Shown: piece by piece, positions 5,116 to 5,117 of the stretch
How positions within the stretch are numbered: the first letter of the stretch is position 1
Layout of the letters: each line of letters starts with the position of its first letter
Assembly: GCA_034429475.1 (NCBI GenBank)
Contig: DAOUGD010000078.1
Location: 1 to 5,117, forward strand
Reading direction: 5' to 3'
DNA from: JAKQHY01 sp034429475
GTDB taxonomy: Bacteria > Chloroflexota > Anaerolineae > B4-G1 > SLSP01
Length of the DNA stretch: 5,117 nucleotides
Made by a program: the position numbers and the translations under genes
Notes under the pieces: model-generated
What the model was told of the DNA's origin: nothing
What the model saw: only the letters and a program-made list of their open reading frames with translations
Database searches by the model: none

Positions 5116-5117
5116 CA

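Larger units (their letters stand above)
4784..5117. other. Largely non-coding tail after the glycosyltransferase gene
   Basis: This 334-bp stretch contains the inverted/tandem repeat, the GGAAATTTCC palindrome and the terminator listed separately. No complete gene with a start and ribosome binding site was found. From about 4975 both strands have open frames to the window edge, so the end of a neighbouring gene may begin here. A direct repeat GTTTGACCA occurs at 5061-5069 and 5073-5081. Confidence 0.55.

Overview
The window holds four complete genes, the 3' end of a fifth, and possibly the 3' end of a sixth. The DNA is GC-rich, with typical bacterial ribosome binding sites and long hydrophilic proteins without signal peptides. 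The proteins, above all the glycosyltransferase and the compact GH13 enzyme, read like homologues from the phylum Chloroflexota (Anaerolineae-like lineages). That assignment is an impression from protein style, not a search result.

Layout: (1) 1-249, plus strand, C-terminal end of a GNAT N-acetyltransferase. (2) 242-1153, minus strand, a calcineurin-like metallophosphoesterase that converges on and overlaps the acetyltransferase by 8 bp. (3) 1154-1355, a divergent intergenic region with the promoter and operator of (4) a TetR-type repressor, 1356-1922. (5) 1923-2051, a gap with a second promoter-operator, followed by (6) a 456-residue GH13 alpha-amylase-family enzyme, 2052-3422. (7) 3423-3598, a gap that ends in a short period-9 tandem repeat just before (8) a GT4 family glycosyltransferase, 3599-4783. 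(9) 4784-5117, a mostly non-coding tail with an inverted/tandem repeat element, a palindrome, a strong intrinsic terminator and a possible minus-strand gene end at the window edge.

The most informative signal is regulatory. The tetR-type gene and the GH13 gene share a nearly identical 16-nt promoter/operator block (1294-1309 and 1990-2005, 14 of 16 bases the same). In each case it leads into a TACC-N4-GGTA dyad between a TTGCYA -35 candidate and the -10 region. The simplest reading is that the TetR-type protein represses both itself and the GH13 enzyme, making a small two-gene regulon that responds to an unknown ligand. The GH13 operator is a perfect 16-bp palindrome made of two overlapping copies of the half-site pair, so it may bind two dimers.

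I see no CRISPR array, rRNA or tRNA gene, toxin-antitoxin pair or recognisable defence system. Apart from the regulatory module and the intergenic repeats around the glycosyltransferase, this looks like an ordinary chromosomal region.
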